NCBI GenBank assembly: GCA_964058845.1
Contig: CAXKVR010000003.1
Location: 467,209-531,208, forward strand
Direction of reading: 5' to 3'
From: Carex sylvatica
Lineage: Eukaryota; Streptophyta; Magnoliopsida; Poales; Cyperaceae
DNA length: 64,000 bases
This document shows, one piece after another, positions 35,537 through 46,802 of the stretch. Made by a program: the position numbers and the translations under genes. Positions within the stretch are counted from its first letter, which is position 1. Each line of letters starts with the position of its first letter. The notes below the pieces were generated by a model that had not been told where the DNA came from, made no database searches, and saw nothing but the letters and a program-made list of their open reading frames with translations.

Positions 35537-38500
35537 TTATAGTAGTGTCTCCAAATGTTAAGGAAAGAGGGTAGTTGCAACCCTAATAAAATACTCCAAC
35601 TAAAGGCCTATGCAGTACTCTAGTAGTGTGTTCATATGGGAAGAGAAGATGGTAGTTGCAACCCTAATACAACACTACAATTGGAGGTCTTTGTAGCACT
35701 CTAGTAATGTCTCCATATATCAAGAGAAGAGGGTAGTAGCAACCCTAATACAACTCTCAAATTGAAGGTCTATGCAGCACTCTAGTAGTGTTTTCATATG
35801 AAAAGAGAAGATGATAGTTGCAACCCTAATACAATACTACAATTGAAGTTGTTTGCAATAATCTAGTAGTGTCTTCATATGGCAACAAAAGAGGGTAGTA
35901 GCAATCATAATACAACATTCCAATTGAATGTCTTTGTAGCACTCTTGTAGTGTCTCCAAACGGCAAGTAATGATGGTAGTTACAACCAAATATAACACTC
36001 CAATTGAAAGTCTTTGCAAACATCTAGTAGTGTCTCCAAATATTAAGAAAAAATGGAATCTAATACAACATTCTAATTTAAGGTATTTGCAGCACACCAG
36101 TAGTGTCTCCATATATCAAGAGAAAAGGGTGGTTGCAACCCTATTACAACACTCAAGTTGAAAGAGTTTCCGGCACTCTAGTAGTGTCTATATATAGCAA
36201 GAGAAGATGGTAGTAGCAATCCTAATACAACACTCCAACAGAAGGTCTTTGCAGCACTGTAGTAATGTCTTCAAAGGGTAAGGAAAGAGTGTAGTTGCAA
36301 CCCAAATACAACTCTTCAATTGAAGGTCTTTGTAGCACACTAGTAGTGTATCAATATGGCAAGAGAAAAGGAAGGTTGCAACCTTATTACAGCACTCCAG
36401 ATGAAGGAGTTTGCAGCATGGTAGTTGTGTCTCCAGATTGGAAAGAGAAGGTCATTGCAACCCCAATATAACGCTCTAATTGAAGGCCTTTGCAGCACCC
36501 TAGTAATGTGTCAAGGTAGCAAGAGAAGATGGTGGTTGCAACCCGAATACAACACTCCAGTTGTTGTTGTTTGTCACAATCTAGTAGTGTCATGATATGG
36601 CAAAAGAAGAGGGTAGTTGCAACCCTAATACAACACTCCAATTGAAGGTCTTTGCAGCACACTAGTAGTGTCTTCATATGGCTAGAGAAGAAGGAGATTG
36701 CAACCCTATTACAACACTCTAGTTAAAGGAGTTTGTAGCACTCTAGTTGTATCTCCAAATGATAACAGAAGAGGATGGTTGCAACCCCACACAATGCTCC
36801 AATTGAAGGCCTTTGCAGCACCCTAGTAGTGTCTCTAGATACAAAGAGAAGATGGTAGTTGCAACCCTAATACGACATCCCAATTGAAGTTGTTTGAAGA
36901 AATCTAGTATGTCTTGATATGGAAAGAGAAGAGGGTAGTACCAGTCCTAATGCAACATTTCAATTGAACGTCTTTACAGCACCCTAGTAGTGTCTCCAAA
37001 TGGCCAAGAATTACGGTAGTTGCAACCCTAATACAATACTACAATTGAAGGTCTTTACAATAATCTAGTTTTATCTCCAAATATTAAGGAAGAGGGTAGT
37101 TGCAACCCTAATACAACACTCCAATTGAAGACATTTGTAGCACATCAGTAGTGTTTTCATATAGCAAGAGAAGAGGGTGATTGCAACCCTAACACAACAC
37201 TCTAATTGAAGGTCTTTATAGCACTCTAGTAGTATCTCCATATAGAAAGAGAAGATGGTAGTAGCAACCCTAATACAACACTCCAATTGAAGGTCTTTGC
37301 AACACTCTAGTAATGTCTTCAAATGGTAAGGGAAGAGGGTAGTTGCAACCCAAATATAACACTCTAATTGAAGGTCTATGCAGCACACTAGCAGTGTCTC
37401 CATATAGCAAGAGAAGAGGGCGATTGCAACCATATTACAACACTCCAATTGAAGGAGTTTGCAGCACTCTAGTTGTGTCTCTAGATAGTAAGAGAAGATG
37501 ATGGTTGTAACCCCAATACAACGCTCCAATTGAAGGCCTTTGCAACACCTTAGTAGTCCATATGGCAAGAGAATAAGGGGGTTGCAACTCTATTACAACA
37601 CTCAACTTAAAGAAGTTTGCAGCACTATAGTAGTTGCAACCCTCATACAACACTCCAATTTAAGGACTTTGTAGCACTCTAGTAGTGTCTCCTTATAATA
37701 AGATAAGAGAGTAGTAGCAATCCTAATACAACACTCAAATTGAAGGTCTTTTTCAGCACTCTAGTAGTGTCTTTAATTGGTAAAGAAAGATGGTAGTTGC
37801 AACTTTCATACAACACTCCAGTTGAAGGTCTTTACAGGACACTAATAGTGTCTCCATATGGCTAGAAAAGAGGGAGGTCGCAACCCTATTACAACACTCC
37901 AATTGAAGTTGTTTGCCGCACTCTAGTTGTGTCTCTAAATATTAAGGGAAGAGAGTCATTGCAACCCTAGTAGTATCTCTATATGACAAGAGAAGGGGGT
38001 GGTTGCAACCCTATTATAACACTCAAGTTAAAGGAGTTTGCGGCACTATAACAGTGTCTTCATATGGCAAGAGAAGAGAGTAATTGCAACCCTAATTGAA
38101 ATTATTCATAACACTCTAGTAGTGTCTCCATATAACAAGAGAATAGGGTAGTAACAACCGTAATACAACAATCTAGTTGAAACTCTTTGCAGCACTTTAG
38201 TAGTATCTCCATATAGCAAGAGAAGAGGGTAGTAGCAACCCTAATGCAGCACACCAATTGAAGGTCTTTGCATCACTCTATTAGTATCTTCAAATGGTAA
38301 GGGAAGAGGGTAGTTGCAACCATAATACAACACTCCAATTAAAGGTCTTTGTGACACTCTAGTTGTGTCTCCAGATGGAAAGAGAAGAGGGTGGTTGCAA
38401 CTCCAATGCAACGCTCCAATTAATGGCCTTCGCAGCACCTTAGTAGTGTTTTTAGATAGTAAAAGAAGTGGCAAGGAATGGCGAGATAATAGGGTAGTAC

Positions 38501-39772
38501 CTTTAATACAACACTCCAATTGAAGTTGTTTGCAGCAAACTAGTACTGTCTTTTACTGGCAAGATAATAGGGTAGTACCAACCCTAATACAACATTCCAA
38601 TTGAAGGTCTTTGCAACACTCTAGTAGTATCTCCAAATAGCAAGGAATGGCGGTAGTTGCAACCCAAATACAACACTCCAATTGAAGACCTTTGCAACAC
38701 TCTAGTAGTGTCTCTAAATTTTAAGAGAAGTGAATAGTTGTAACCCTAATACAATACTCCAATTGAAGGTATTTGCAATACACTAGTAATGTCTCCATAT
38801 GGCTAGGAAGGAGGGTGGTTACAACCCTATTACAACATTCCAGTTAAAAGAGTTTGCATCACTCTGGTAGTGTCTTCATACAGCAAGAGAAGAGCATAAC
38901 TGCAACCCTAATACTACACTCCAATTAAATGTATTTACAGCACACCAGCTAGTAGTGTCTTCATATGGCAAAAGAAGATGGTAATTGCAATCCTAACACA
39001 ATACTCCAATTGAAGGCCTTTGCAGCACTCTAGTAGTATTTAAAGTAGCAAGAGAAGAGGGTAGTAGCAGCCCTAATAAAACACTCGAATTGAAGGTTTT
39101 CGCAGTACTCTAGTAATGTCTTCAAATGGTAAGAAAAGAAGGTAGTTGCAACTAAAATACAACACTCCAATGGAAGGTCTTTGCTACACACTAGTAGTGT
39201 CTCCATATGGCAAGACAAGATGGAGGTTGCAATACTCTAGTTGAAGGAGTTTTAGCACTCTATTTATGTCTCCAGATGGCAAGATAGGAGGGTCGTTGCA
39301 ACCCCCAATACAATGCTCCAATTGAAGGCCTTTGCAACACCCTAATAGTGTATCCATATGACAAGAGATAAGGATGGTTGCAACACTATTACAACACTCC
39401 AGTTAAAAGAGTTTGCAGCACTATAGTAGTGTCTTCATATAGCAAGAGAAGAGAGTAATTGCAATCCAAATACAACGCTCCAATTGAATGTCTTTGTAAC
39501 AATCTAGTGGCGTCTCCATATAACAAGAGAATAGGGTAAGCAACCCTAATGTAACAAACCAATTGAAGGTCTTTGTAATACTCTAGTAGTGTCTTCAAAT
39601 GGTAAGAAAATGGGATAGTGCAACATTAATACAACACTCCAATTGAAGGTCTTTGTAGCACACTAGTAGTGTCCCCAAATGGTAAGAGAAGAGGGAGGTT
39701 GCAACCCTATTACAATACTCCAGTTGAAGAAATTTGCAGCACTCTAATTGTGTCTCTAGATAACAAGAGAAG
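35537..39772 (-). repeat. 81-bp satellite, array 1 (about 52 monomers, minus orientation)
   Basis: Tandem units of ~81 bp repeat TAGTAGTGTCTCCATATGGC, AAGAGAAGAGGGTAGTTGCA, ACCCTAATACAACACTCCAA, TTGAAGGTCTTTGCAGCACT in plus-strand reading. Units are diverged from one another, with small indels. The reverse complement is clearly the same family as the array right of 46741, but has diagnostic differences: GCAACTACC where the other has GTAAATGCC, CTTCTC where the other has ATTATC, and TGCAAAG where the other has TCCAAAC. The array stops exactly where the direct repeat at 39773 begins. Confidence 0.92.
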
Positions 39773-40274
39773 TGTCACACCCCGAGACAATCCGCCACGT
39801 ATTTTTATGTAAGGCGTATACACATCACATGCATTATCAATAACAATATAAACCAAGCCACATTTATTTGATAACAAAAAAGTTTAAACAAACGATCATG
39901 GTCGACATGGCTAGTAACACAAACATTGCCATACCGGCTCAATGTATCAATTATTGAATCATGGAAGCAAAATCAAACAACATGTGGCAGTTTATCAATC
40001 TTATATCTTTCCGCTTAGTCTCACTCTTGTCGTTGCTCGAATTCTTGCTCTTCGTTATCTGAAATCCACGTAAAAGTGGAACGGGTGAGAGATCGAACCT
40101 TCTCTCAGTGCGGGATTTAGTTTCAGCCCAGAGTTTATAAAACCTTTACATTATTTTCACAAATATGATAAGAAATAAAATGCACATGTGTAACCTAATG
40201 CAATGCATCTACCATTATTACAACTTATTTCATATTCTTTTCACTTTTCGCAATTTACCATTCACTCGCCAAAC

Positions 40275-40370
40275 CAATGGAAAGTCCAACCAACATTGGA
40301 AAGGCCGCCAACCCGCTGGGAAGTCCAACCAACAGTGAGAGACTGTCGCCCTAACCACGGAACTCCCGCC
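40275..40370. repeat. Short tandem repeat inside copy A (two units)
   Basis: Units of the form GGAAAGTCCAACCAACATTGG plus a GC-richer filler occur twice. The equivalent stretch of copy B (~45320-45430) has three units, so the repeat number differs between copies. Confidence 0.6.
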
Positions 40371-41645
40371 AGACGCTAGGGTTAGACCTGTGACAGGATC
40401 GCTTTTGCCTACATTCACGTTATCGAGGGGTCCAATCGAAAACTAGACCCAATGTATACATCCCAACATGCAAGCATATTGGCCCCTGTTCAGTTTTCTT
40501 GTTCGTTCATTTCAAAATACATTTATTCAATCACATAATTCATGACATGCTCAACACATCCTATTCATGCAAGTCCATTGGTCAATATATGAATCCTAAT
40601 ATTTCATGCAATTTATTTATGTCTACTCAAGTCATACGAATAGTTCGAAAACAACATGCATAAATCCAACTCATGCCGTAAAAATAAACAATTGAATGAC
40701 AATTGGCAAGTAAAATAGTTTTATAAAGTCTAAAAAACTCGCACCTATTATTGTAATAATTTATTCATTCTTTCACTTTTTAACACTTTGGGATTCAGAC
40801 CTAAATTACAAATATGACTCTATTTAGCATCGCTTGACAATACTTGTCTATGATACTCAATATATTTTGTCATTTACAACCTACTTGAAAATCCGTTTAA
40901 GAATCAGAGATGAAATGGCAAAGAATAATTAGAATATAGCTATTTAATAATCAGAGATGAAAATCCGTTTATGCTATATATATATAATGCATCATAACTT
41001 TATTTAACTAAGTCCTTTTAATAATTGTGACTCTATTCTCATTGTTGAAAATAATTAGTGTACTAAGTAAAAATTAATATGGTTACATTAAATCTTCAAC
41101 AGAGATTTAAATATCATTGAAACGGTGAAGTATAAAGTTAAAATATATGAGAACTAAGATAGATATTTATAAACTTTGAAACAAAAATAAACATACTGTT
41201 TGTTATGATTTGAAAGGTATAATAATATGAAGAGGCGCACTAAAGTAAAGTTAGGTTCAATATATAGATGTAAAACAGAAACATGAATAATAGAAGAAAC
41301 TTTAGCGTATGATGTTAACAACTAACAACTCTTTACCACTACATCTAAACAAATAATCATCGTACAATAGTTAAATAATTAACTTTTGATTTGGGTTTAC
41401 CTTGGGAACAAGGCACGTGGGAGAAAAGATAAGGGTGGCGCATGGACCGTGGTGGCTGTCGGTGGTCGATCAGCTGCTTTGGCAGTGACTGGTGGTGCAG
41501 GGGGCAGCGCATGGCGTGCAGCAGCAACGACTGTTCTTACGGCTCCTTGTGCATCTCGGGCGGCTGGAGTTCTAGACAGAGAAGGAGAGAGAGAGAGAGG
41601 GTGAACAGGTGAGGGTTGCTAGGTTTGTCACGTTAGAGGGAGGGC

Positions 41646-41652
41646 TTTTATA
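41646..41652 (-). promoter_or_regulatory. TATA box candidate in copy A
   Basis: Minus-strand CTATAAAAGCCC followed ~45 bp downstream by a CT-rich (TCTCTCTCTCTCC) stretch has the layout of a plant TATA promoter with a pyrimidine-rich leader. It is conserved in copy B at 46709-46715. Confidence 0.5.
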
Positions 41653-43212
41653 GAGGAGGGGACTGTAAATACATTTAATTGGAGTGTTTCATTAGGGTTA
41701 TAAATGCCTTATTATCTTGTGATATGGAGACACCACTAGCTGGTGATGAAAGAAATTACGTCACAAACCACATAAGCGGGAAATTGAGTTAAACGGTCAA
41801 ATATAAGGAAAGGACATTTAAGAAAATAATTATATTATTTAAGGAATCATTTTAATACAATTAATTAATTCCTTTGATGCAAAAAATTTGGATTGTTATA
41901 TATAGAACTATTTTAATTTGTTAAATAAATTAGATAGTGATTTATAAAAGGAAATATAAGCGCCTTTTAAAATTTGTTTAACCACCTGTATTTAATTGTA
42001 GAAAATCTTACTATCAATTATATTATTTTACCATATATTTAGATCTTAGTGGTAAATTATATTCTAGTATAAATAGGTCAGTATCAGTTTTCTTTTAAAT
42101 TTTATTGACTAATATATTATATTTGCTTGAATGAATAATAAATATAAAGCATCTATGTATAAAAACGAAGCAAAATGAATTTTCTTATCAATAAAACTAA
42201 ATGAAAGTAAAATCTAAAATAAAAATCCGATCCAATATCATTCTTGATTAAATTGTGATAGTACTATATTATTCTCAACTCGTTTGAGATATTCTAATCA
42301 ATGACATTATCAATAAAGTGACCACAAAATGTTATTTCGACTTTAAACTAGTGGTATATATAAAATAGTTTTAAGATTGTAGACAGACATATTAGTTATA
42401 ACGGAATCTTATTGATATTTGAACATACTCATATGTGAGAAGCATTTATAAAATAAAATAAATAATTCATTGTGACAGAATATTACATCCTTTCCCACTT
42501 AAAAAGAATTTTGTCTTCAAAATTTAAATATTAAATTGTAATTACTTTTATTAACTGTGACTAAATTCAGATTGAGTCATGCCTATATTATCCCTCAATT
42601 TACAAGGCTTTATATCATTCCCCTCTTAACTGTGACTAAATGCTACATAAAAGAAAATACTATTCAGTATAAAATAGAAAAGAAAAAGAAGGGGTAGGGA
42701 ATGTAGGAAGAAAGAACACAATTTAAGGAAAGATAATTTAAGAGCGTAATTATTTTATATGTCTTTTATTATACACATATATTAACTTTACGTTCAAATA
42801 TGAGGAAGCATAAAATATTAAAAACTATATGTTTTCTAATAAGCTTTCTATACATATATTTTTAATTTACTTAATCAGAGCTAGAAGTTATGATTATAAT
42901 ATTCGCTCTATATCCGTTATTATTCTTTTGAACTACTTGATACAATATTTGCATATTAGGCCTTAGAACTATGTAAATCATATAATATAAAATTTATAGA
43001 TCTTTATGTTAGCATTCTAATAATTTAGAATGTATTTATTGCGTTCCATATCATTTGTATCTTATGCTTATGCTTGCTTATATATAAAGTATGAATATTA
43101 TTTGTTTCAACATTTATATCGAACAACAACAACAACAACAAAAATTGACTTGGCGGATTATTACATGTACCTAGTCGTGATGAAGTGTTATATATATATA
43201 TATATATATATA

Positions 43213-43638
43213 GAGGTTGGCTACTATGCTTATATAAGCATATCCCCACATATGCTTATGACTCATTTTTGTATTTCCAATGTCCAAATAGTCGATCGGA
43301 ACCGTTTATATTGTTCTCCATATTAATATGTGCTTGGAAACTAAATTTTATATTTTTCTGAATTTTTTTACTATTTATTAAGCCACTTTGAAAATCGCTG
43401 ATCCAACGGTGGCTTAACAAAACAGTAAAATCAGAAGCCACCGTTGGATCAGCGATTTTCAAAGTGGCTTAATAAATAGTAAAAAAATTCATAAAAATAT
43501 AAAATTTAGTTTCCAAGCACATATTAATATGGAGAACAATATGAACGGTTCCGATCGACCATTTGGACATTGGAAATACAAAAATGAGTCATAAGCATAT
43601 GTGGGGATATGCTTATATAAGCATAGTAGCCAACCTCT
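43213..43638. mobile_element. Long palindromic MITE in a (TA)n tract, copy 4
   Basis: GAGGTTGGCTACTATGCTTA and its mirror TAAGCATAGTAGCCAACCTC delimit a 426-bp palindrome, the most perfect of the four. The arms include CATATCCCCACATATGCTTA, GTGCTTGGAAACTAAATTTT and GAAAATCGCTGATCCAACGG. The centre is the same AACAAAACAGTAAAATCAGA word as in copy 1. (TA)n runs of 16-20 bp lie outside both ends. Confidence 0.88.
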
Positions 43639-44795
43639 ATATATATATATATATATATAAATATATATAGATACTTATAATAGTCGTTATGTTCTCTCGA
43701 AATGATTTATGATAATGACTAAAAAAAAATTGACATGACGGAACGTTACATCCTTTCCTCAAAAAGAATTTTGTCTGCAAAATTCATAAAAAGAAGAAAT
43801 TATATAAATATTCACTACACTTCCGCTGCGCTACTTTGATAAAAATTACTATATTATTTCAAAATAATTTGAATGAAATATTAAAAACCAATTTAATGAT
43901 ATTGGTATTACATGATATTGGTATTACATGATATTAACGAAAGTAGTATGAAATCAAATTAGATGAAATTAACTGGTTAGTCATTCGAAATATGTAGTCG
44001 TAGTTGTTGTAGTGCAAAAAATGATGTTACGTTTTTTTTTCTTTTACTGGTCGTACAAGGCACAGTGTTTCTAATAATCTATACTTTTTACGTCATCTTT
44101 TCATCATTCATTTTTTGTTTTTAAAGAACATTGAGGAAATATTCAAAGTGTGTAGTGTGTACTAATGTATTAAAAGAGATTATTTTAATAAACTTTGCAA
44201 CTTTCGATGTGTAAAATTATAATTAATCGGTATTGGGCCTCATGAAGATAAAACAAATAGGGGAGCATCTTTGCTCACTAATAGTCATGTTGAAATTTTT
44301 TTATTTTTCTTATTATATTTGGTGTTATAAGAGGAAAATATTTTTGCTAGGGTTAATAAAATTAAATGAATTCCTTACATTATTAATTGATTAAAATCTA
44401 ATTGTTTATTACTTTACTTATAATTAATGTTCTCCATTCAATGACAAAAACATGTTATATGAAAATTTGACTAAAATAGTCAAGTTTCTTTCCTTTAATG
44501 TTAGAAAATTAAAGATTCGTGTAATAAAAACATTAAGCCGAAATTTAGTGGAATACTATAACTAGACATATCAATTTCAGAATTTTCAAACTTCAATAAC
44601 TATTTAAATCCAAAATTATGATTGTTGGATGTTAAATGAAAACAAAGATTAAATTTTAGAGATAAAAATCGTTATGCTTAAAATTCTAAAGACAAGACCT
44701 TTTAATATTTATTTCTACGTAAACTTCAACGAAATCTAAAGATAAGACCTTAACATGCACTCACTTAACGGGTAATTATTGATATTGTATGTACT

Positions 44796-44808
44796 AGTTT
44801 TGATATCA
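44796..44808 (-). other. Candidate primer-binding site (initiator-Met tRNA type) next to copy B
   Basis: The minus strand, 7 bases after the end of copy B, reads TGATATCAAAACT. The plant retroelement site complementary to initiator Met-tRNA is TGGTATCAGAGC. Nine of 12 bases match, and all three mismatches are G-to-A, the change expected from decay of methylated cytosine on the other strand. The match overlaps a short palindrome, so chance is not excluded. Confidence 0.4.
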
Positions 44809-44815
44809 ACTTAGT

Positions 44816-46802
44816 TGTCACACCCGGAGACAACCCGCCCCATATTTCTATGTAAGACGTATACACATCACATACATTATCAATAACAATATAAATAAAG
44901 CCACATTTATTTAATAAGAAAATAGTTTAAACAAACGATCATGACCAACATGGCTAATAACACAGACACTGCCATACTGGCTCAATGTATCAATTATTGA
45001 ATCATGGAAGCAAAACCAAACAACATGTGGCAGTTTATCAATCTTATATCTTTCCGCTTAGACTCACTCTTGTTCTTGCTCGAATTCTTGCTCTTCGTTA
45101 CCTGGAACCCACGTAAAAGTGGAACGGGTGAGAGATCGAACCTTCTCTCAGTGTGGGATTTAGTTTCAGCTCAGTGTGAGATCGAACCTTTACATTATTT
45201 TCACAAATATGATAAGAAATAAAATGCACATGTGTAACCTAATGCAATGCATCTACTATTATTACATCTTATTTCATATTCTTTTCACTTTTCTCAATTA
45301 ACCATTCACTCACCAAACCAATGGAAAGTCCAACCAATATTGGAAAGGCCGCCAACCCGCTGGGAAGCCCAACCAACAGCGGGAGGCTGCCAGCTCACTG
45401 GAAAGTCCAACCAACAATGAGAGGTTGTCGCCCTAACCACAGAACTCCCGCTAGACACTTGGGTTAGACCCGTGACATGACCGCTTTCACCTACAGTCAC
45501 GTTATCGAGGGGTCCAGTCAAAAACTAGACCCAATGTATACATCCCAACATGCAAGCATATTGGCCCTTGTTTAGTTTCCTTGTTCGTTCATTTCAAAAC
45601 ACATTTATTCAATTACACAATTCATGCCATACTCAAAACATCATATTTATGCAAATCCATTGGTCAATATATGAATCATAACATTTCATGCAATTTATTT
45701 ATGTCTACTCAAGTCATACGAATAGTTCAAAAATAACATGCATAAATTCAACTCCGTAAAAATAAATAATTGAATGACAATTGGCAAGTAAAATAGTTTT
45801 ATAAAGTCTAGAAAATTCGTACCTGTTATTGTAGTAATTTATTTGTTCTTCCACTCTTTTAACACTTCTGGATTAAGACCTAAATTACAAATATGACTCT
45901 ATTTAGCATCGTTTGACAATACTTGTCTATGATACTCAATATATTTTTCCATTTACAACCTACTTGAAAATCTGTTTAAGAATCAGAGATGAAAAGACAA
46001 AAAATAATTAGAATATAGCTATTTAATAATCAGAGATGAAAATCCGTTTATGCTATATATAATGCATCATAACTTTATTTAACCAAGTCCTTTTAATAAT
46101 TGAGACTCTATTCTCATTGTTGAAAATAATTAGAGTACTAAGTAAAAATTAATATGGTTACATTAAATCTTCAACAGAGATTTAAATATCACTGAAACGG
46201 TGAAGTATAAAGATATGAGAACTAAGATAGATATTTATAAACTTTGAAACAAAAATAAACATACTGTCTGTTATGATTTGAAAAGTATGAAGAGGGCACT
46301 AAAGTAAAGTTAGGTTCAATATATAGATGTAAAATAGAAACATCAATAATAGAAGAAACTTTAATGTATGATGTTAACAACAAACAATTCTTTACCACTA
46401 CATCTAAACAAATAATCATCGTACAATAGTTAAATAATTAACTTGTGATTTGAGTTTACCTTGGGAACAAGGCACGTGGGAGAAAAGATAAGGGTGGCGC
46501 ATGGACCATGGTGGCTGTCGGTGGTCAGCTGCTTTGGTAGTGGCTGGTGGTGCAGGGGCAGTGCATGGCGTGCAGCAGCGACAACTGTTCTTACGGCTCC
46601 TTGTGCATCTCGGGCGGCGGGGGTTCTAGACAAAGAAGGAGAGAGAGAGAGAGAGAGAGAGGGGGTGAACAGGTAAGGGCTGCTAGGTTTGTCACGTTAG
46701 AGGGGGGCTTTTATAGAGGATGGGGCTGTAAATACCTTTAATTGAATTGTTTCATTAGGGTTATAAATGCCCTATTATCTTGTGATATGGAGACACTACT
46801 AG
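44816..46802 (-). mobile_element. LTR-like direct repeat, copy B (candidate 5' LTR)
   Basis: Same block as copy A from TGTCACACCC through the TATA region, in the same order and orientation. It differs by a third unit in the GGAAAGTCCAACCAAC repeat, by a longer (GA)n tract near 46640, and by point changes. At its right end the satellite monomer that closes copy A (TTTCATTAGG..GGAGACACTACTAG) simply continues into the long array. In the minus-strand reading the array therefore occupies the position of the U3 region upstream of the TATA box at 46709-46715. Confidence 0.6.
46709..46715 (-). promoter_or_regulatory. TATA box candidate in copy B
   Basis: Minus-strand CTATAAAAGCC, followed by the (CT)n-rich leader at ~46639-46665, is conserved with copy A at 41646-41652. 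It lies 26 bp from the first satellite monomer of the large array. Confidence 0.5.

Larger units (their letters stand above)
39773..41739 (-). mobile_element. LTR-like direct repeat, copy A (candidate 3' LTR)
   Basis: The 1967-bp block is repeated in the same orientation at 44816-46802 with scattered substitutions and small indels. It starts TGTCACACCC on the plus strand (so ends GGGTGTGACA on the minus). Near its right end the minus strand has CTATAAAAGCCC followed by a CT-rich leader, promoter-like and typical of an LTR. The final 62 bp (41678-41739) are a partial satellite monomer in plus orientation. No protein-coding frame is conserved between the copies. The LTR interpretation depends on the candidate primer-binding site next to copy B; solo LTRs or another repeat type remain possible. 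Confidence 0.6.
41740..44815 (-). other. Non-coding interval between the two direct repeats
   Basis: About 3.1 kb of AT-rich DNA with no recognisable gag, protease, reverse transcriptase or integrase on either strand. It carries the palindromic MITE at 43213-43638 and an (ACA)n tract at ~43123-43141. If copies A and B are LTRs, this would be the internal region of a non-autonomous element (like plant LARD/TRIM types) or one that decayed completely. No polypurine tract is evident next to copy A. Confidence 0.45.

Noticed and set aside
41386..46676. Ala/Gly-rich ORFs at 41386-41604 and 46461-46676 in the two direct repeats
   Set aside because: The frame is not conserved between the copies: indels shift it in the middle. 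The region is better explained as leader DNA of a minus-strand promoter.
39773..46802. Segmental duplication instead of LTR pair
   Set aside because: Not fully excluded. The LTR reading is preferred because both copies start TGTCACACCC at sharp borders, carry TATA plus leader architecture, and one has a candidate primer-binding site. The lack of a polypurine tract keeps confidence moderate.
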